Positions 6,608-8,052 of a DNA stretch of 8,052 nt are shown here, in pieces. The stretch lies in contig JAISJX010000054.1 in NCBI GenBank assembly GCA_031261145.1, positions 1 through 8,052 of the forward strand, given 5' to 3'. The translations under genes were made by a program, and so were the position numbers. The notes under the pieces are model-generated. The model saw only the letters and a program-made list of their open reading frames with translations. It was not told the DNA's origin and did no database searches. The DNA comes from Tannerella sp. GTDB lineage: Bacteria; Bacteroidota; Bacteroidia; Bacteroidales; Tannerellaceae. Numbering within the stretch: the stretch's first letter is position 1; the number at the start of each line of letters is the position of its first letter.

Positions 6608-6781
6608 AAAAAATGGAGGCTGTCTCATAAGCGCGCAGATAACGCAGATTAGGCGGATTTTCGCAGATATGTAGAAAAGCGATATAAACAAAAACGCAGA
6701 TTATCGGTATTATAATCTGCGTTCATCTTTTATATCTGCGTAATCTGCGTGCTAAAATACGTATGAGACAGCCCCAATTTT
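6608..6781. mobile_element. MITE-like element with terminal inverted repeats and flanking direct repeats
   Basis: The ends share a perfect 12-bp inverted repeat, GGCTGTCTCATA (6618-6629) and its complement (6762-6773). Outward it continues imperfectly as AAAATGGA on the left against AAAATTGG on the right. GATAG flanks both sides (6603-6607 and 6782-6786), extendable to TGATAG, as expected for a target-site duplication. Inside are seven copies of CGCAGAT: four direct (6634, 6643, 6662, 6695) and three inverted (ending 6721, 6740, 6749), so the whole element can fold on itself. It has no coding capacity. The ends resemble those of Bacteroidota insertion sequences, which could mobilise it in trans; that is from memory, not a search. 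It lies 36 bp after the EamA stop. Confidence 0.7.
6693..6723. terminator. Perfect 12-bp hairpin, possible bidirectional terminator
   Basis: AACGCAGATTAT (6693-6704) and ATAATCTGCGTT (6712-6723) are perfect inverted complements around a 7-nt loop, at the centre of the MITE-like element. It lies between the converging EamA and DUF1080 genes, where a two-way terminator would be expected. Plus-strand transcripts meet a short T-rich stretch just after it (CATCTTTTATAT) and minus-strand transcripts a weak one, so termination strength is uncertain. No other terminator is visible in this gap. Confidence 0.5.
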
Positions 6782-6801
6782 GATAGTTGAGTGTGGCACA
6801 A

Positions 6802-7542
6802 TTACAATTCTCTTACCCAGATATTCCGGTAACTGACTGCATTCCCGTGATCCTGCAACTCCAAAGGCCGCTTGTCATGAGCTTTATAGCCCGAATGATC
6901 ATACGTGGTGCCTTTGAGCACAAAATTGTTTTGTACCAGCACGCCGTTATGGAACAGCGTAATCCGTGCAGGTATTTCCACCGTTCCATCGGAGTTGAAA
7001 CGCGGCGCCATATAGACCACGTCGTAGGTCTGCCATTCGCCGGCTTTGCGGCAGGCATTGACTAAGGGCGCGCTTTGCGTGTAGATGCTTCCCGCCGTCC
7101 CATCGACATACGTCGGATTCCGGTTCTGATAGCAATCCAGAATCTGTATCTCGTATAATTGCTGGAAGTGAATCCCACTGTTACCGCGGTTCTGTCCTTC
7201 GCCCGATACGTCTGCCGGGATGCGCCACTCGATATGGAACTGGATATCGCCAAACGATTGGCGCGTCCGGATGCTGCCCGCCCCCTTCGCTACGGTCATA
7301 GCGCCGTTTTCCAGCGTCCATTTGGCATCGCCGCTTTTTACGCTTTCCCATTGCGACAAATCTTTCCCGTCAAACAGGACAATAGCGTCCGACGGAGGAG
7401 CCGATACTTCGTCGGCGGGATTCACAACACGCGGGCCTTTATACTCCTGCCCCGCCACCTGGTTTGAAAAACAAGCCAAAAGGCTTACTACAAAACCGAT
7501 CTTAAAAAAAGGATACATGATCCTTAAAATACTTTTTTCCAT
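6802..7542 (-). CDS. Secreted DUF1080 protein (3-keto-disaccharide hydrolase family)
   Basis: This 246-residue exported protein has one DUF1080 domain (about 52-246), a concanavalin-like beta-sandwich. The family contains enzymes that hydrolyse or eliminate 3-keto-glycosides made by sugar dehydrogenases, and many members act on plant or host glycans. Diagnostic pieces are IVLFDGKDLSQWES (54-67), GNSGIHFQ (120-127), YEIQILDCY (130-138), GEWQTYDV (168-175) and the C-terminal LELQDHGNAVSYRNIWVR (227-244). The N-terminus has a hydrophobic segment (about 12-23) with SLLAC (20-24), a plausible but imperfect lipobox. The alternative is signal peptidase I cleavage near QVAG/QE (28-32). It may therefore be a lipoprotein or a soluble periplasmic protein. 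The start at 7542 is AUG after an A-rich leader; Met9 is an alternative. It lies 84 bp downstream of a glycoside hydrolase on the same strand, suggesting joint action on a carbohydrate. Confidence 0.9.
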   Translation of the reverse strand: MEKSILRIMYPFFKIGFVVSLLACFSNQVAGQEYKGPRVVNPADEVSAPPSDAIVLFDGKDLSQWESVKSGDAKWTLENGAMTVAKGAGSIRTRQSFGDIQFHIEWRIPADVSGEGQNRGNSGIHFQQLYEIQILDCYQNRNPTYVDGTAGSIYTQSAPLVNACRKAGEWQTYDVVYMAPRFNSDGTVEIPARITLFHNGVLVQNNFVLKGTTYDHSGYKAHDKRPLELQDHGNAVSYRNIWVREL

Positions 7543-7594
7543 TGCATTAATTATTTAGAAATTTAAAAATCAAGAATTAGAATGAATTATGCTA

Positions 7595-7602
7595 CAAAGA
7601 TA
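7595..7602 (-). promoter_or_regulatory. Candidate -7 promoter box for the DUF1080 gene
   Basis: The minus strand reads TATCTTTG, matching TAnnTTTG, within the 84-bp gap downstream of the glycoside hydrolase. Start would fall near 7589, giving a leader of about 45 nt rich in A and T. The expected -33 position (19-20 nt upstream) reads TGGA or ATGG, not TTTG, so the promoter is weak, activator-dependent or not real; read-through from the upstream gene is the alternative. Confidence 0.4.
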
Positions 7603-7626
7603 AAGAAATTAATTGAGAACGTCCAT

Positions 7627-8052
7627 TCAATGAATGATAAATTCTCCGTCCCCCTTGAGGCTAACCGTCAATTTTTCAATCGAAGCCGCCTTCCCCTTCA
7701 ATACGCCATCCACAAAAACCCGCAAACCTTTCCCTTGCTTATACTTTTTCCCGGATTTATCATATAAAACGGTCAGTTTGTGTCCTTTGTATTGGAGATT
7801 ATCCAAGCAGAAATAATCCCATGTATTCGCCGGAATGAGCGGATTGAGGATTAATTGCGCTCCTGCTTGAGGACGAATCCCGATTAGACCGGTGATGACC
7901 AAATCGCAAAAACCGGAATGGTTGTAATCTTTTCCGCGTTCCACGCCGCCATTGCCTTTTGACCAAGTCCCATTTTCCCACGTTTTCAAGCGGGTACGCG
8001 AAATCCAATCGCCGGTGAAGGGATTGAGATTTTCATCTATCCAGGGGACTTT
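7627..8052 (-). CDS. MGH1-like glycoside hydrolase, C-terminal part (runs off the window)
   Basis: The reading frame is open from the window edge to the TGA at 7629-7627, giving the last 141 residues; the start lies outside. The codon at 7989-7987 is an internal TTG, not the start. The fragment has a stretch with DENLNPFTGDWISR (6-19) and ERGKDYNHSGFCDL (38-51), which resemble the end of the (alpha/alpha)6 catalytic domain of MGH1-like hydrolases common in gut Bacteroidota. A beta-rich tail follows, NPLIPANTWDYFCLDNL (70-86), with the YDKSGKKY and GLRVFVDG pieces (97-104 and 109-116) usual for the closing beta-sandwich. Catalytic residues cannot be assigned from this fragment and the substrate is unknown. 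The DUF1080 gene follows 84 bp downstream on the same strand, a pairing that suggests stepwise breakdown of a glycoside. Confidence 0.78.
   Translation of the reverse strand, partial: KVPWIDENLNPFTGDWISRTRLKTWENGTWSKGNGGVERGKDYNHSGFCDLVITGLIGIRPQAGAQLILNPLIPANTWDYFCLDNLQYKGHKLTVLYDKSGKKYKQGKGLRVFVDGVLKGKAASIEKLTVSLKGDGEFIIH

Noticed and set aside
6319..6630. 103-codon plus-strand frame ending inside the MITE-like element
   Set aside because: Frame-shifted overlap with the EamA gene; its end in the left repeat is accidental.
7220..7558. 112-codon plus-strand frame running past the 5' end of the DUF1080 gene
   Set aside because: Antisense to the signal peptide and domain start of DUF1080; composition shows no coding sense.
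7627..7989. Reading the right-end gene as a complete 120-residue protein
   Set aside because: The supposed start is a TTG codon inside an uninterrupted frame; 21 upstream codons to the window edge fit the hydrolase family.
1..8052. CRISPR array, prophage genes, defence system or complete insertion sequence
   Set aside because: No regularly spaced repeats with unique spacers, no transposase, integrase or nuclease-like frame; all space is taken by the listed genes and repeats.

Overview
The window looks like a chromosomal segment of a gut-type Bacteroidota (order Bacteroidales, plausibly Bacteroides or Parabacteroides; the genus cannot be fixed from sequence alone). The reasons are a SusC-like TonB-dependent receptor, promoters of the TTTG-N19-TAnnTTTG type, A-rich leaders instead of clear Shine-Dalgarno sites, and a secreted DUF1080 protein next to a glycoside hydrolase. 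All genes look intact except the rightmost one, which runs off the window edge.

Layout. 12-1688 (-) encodes a YidE/YbjL/AspT-type membrane transporter with two RCK-C domains. 1689-2019 has no gene; it holds a promoter-like -7 box, a leader hairpin, an imperfect palindromic repeat and a heptamer tandem repeat that runs into the stop codon of the next gene. 2020-5436 (-) is a three-gene thiamine uptake operon: TonB-dependent receptor, then PnuC/PnuT permease, then thiamine pyrophosphokinase, with 12-nt gaps. It is preceded at 5496-5570 by a clear TPP riboswitch and a near-consensus promoter. Back to back with it, a second near-consensus promoter drives an EamA-family exporter (5675-6571, +); this promoter sits so close to the ATG that the mRNA should be leaderless or nearly so. 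6572-6801 is a convergent intergenic region almost filled by a MITE-like element of about 174 bp. 6802-7542 (-) is a secreted DUF1080 (3-keto-disaccharide hydrolase) protein. 7627-8052 (-) is the C-terminal end of an MGH1-like glycoside hydrolase.

How the genes work together. The receptor carries thiamine across the outer membrane, PnuT lets it through the inner membrane, and the kinase traps it as thiamine diphosphate (TPP), which then binds the riboswitch and shuts the operon down. The leader contains complementary segments that suggest how this switch could act on translation. The glycoside hydrolase and DUF1080 protein probably form a small carbohydrate-processing pair.

I found no wholly new system. 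The points most worth following up are the riboswitch expression platform, the leaderless promoter, and the two repeat elements.
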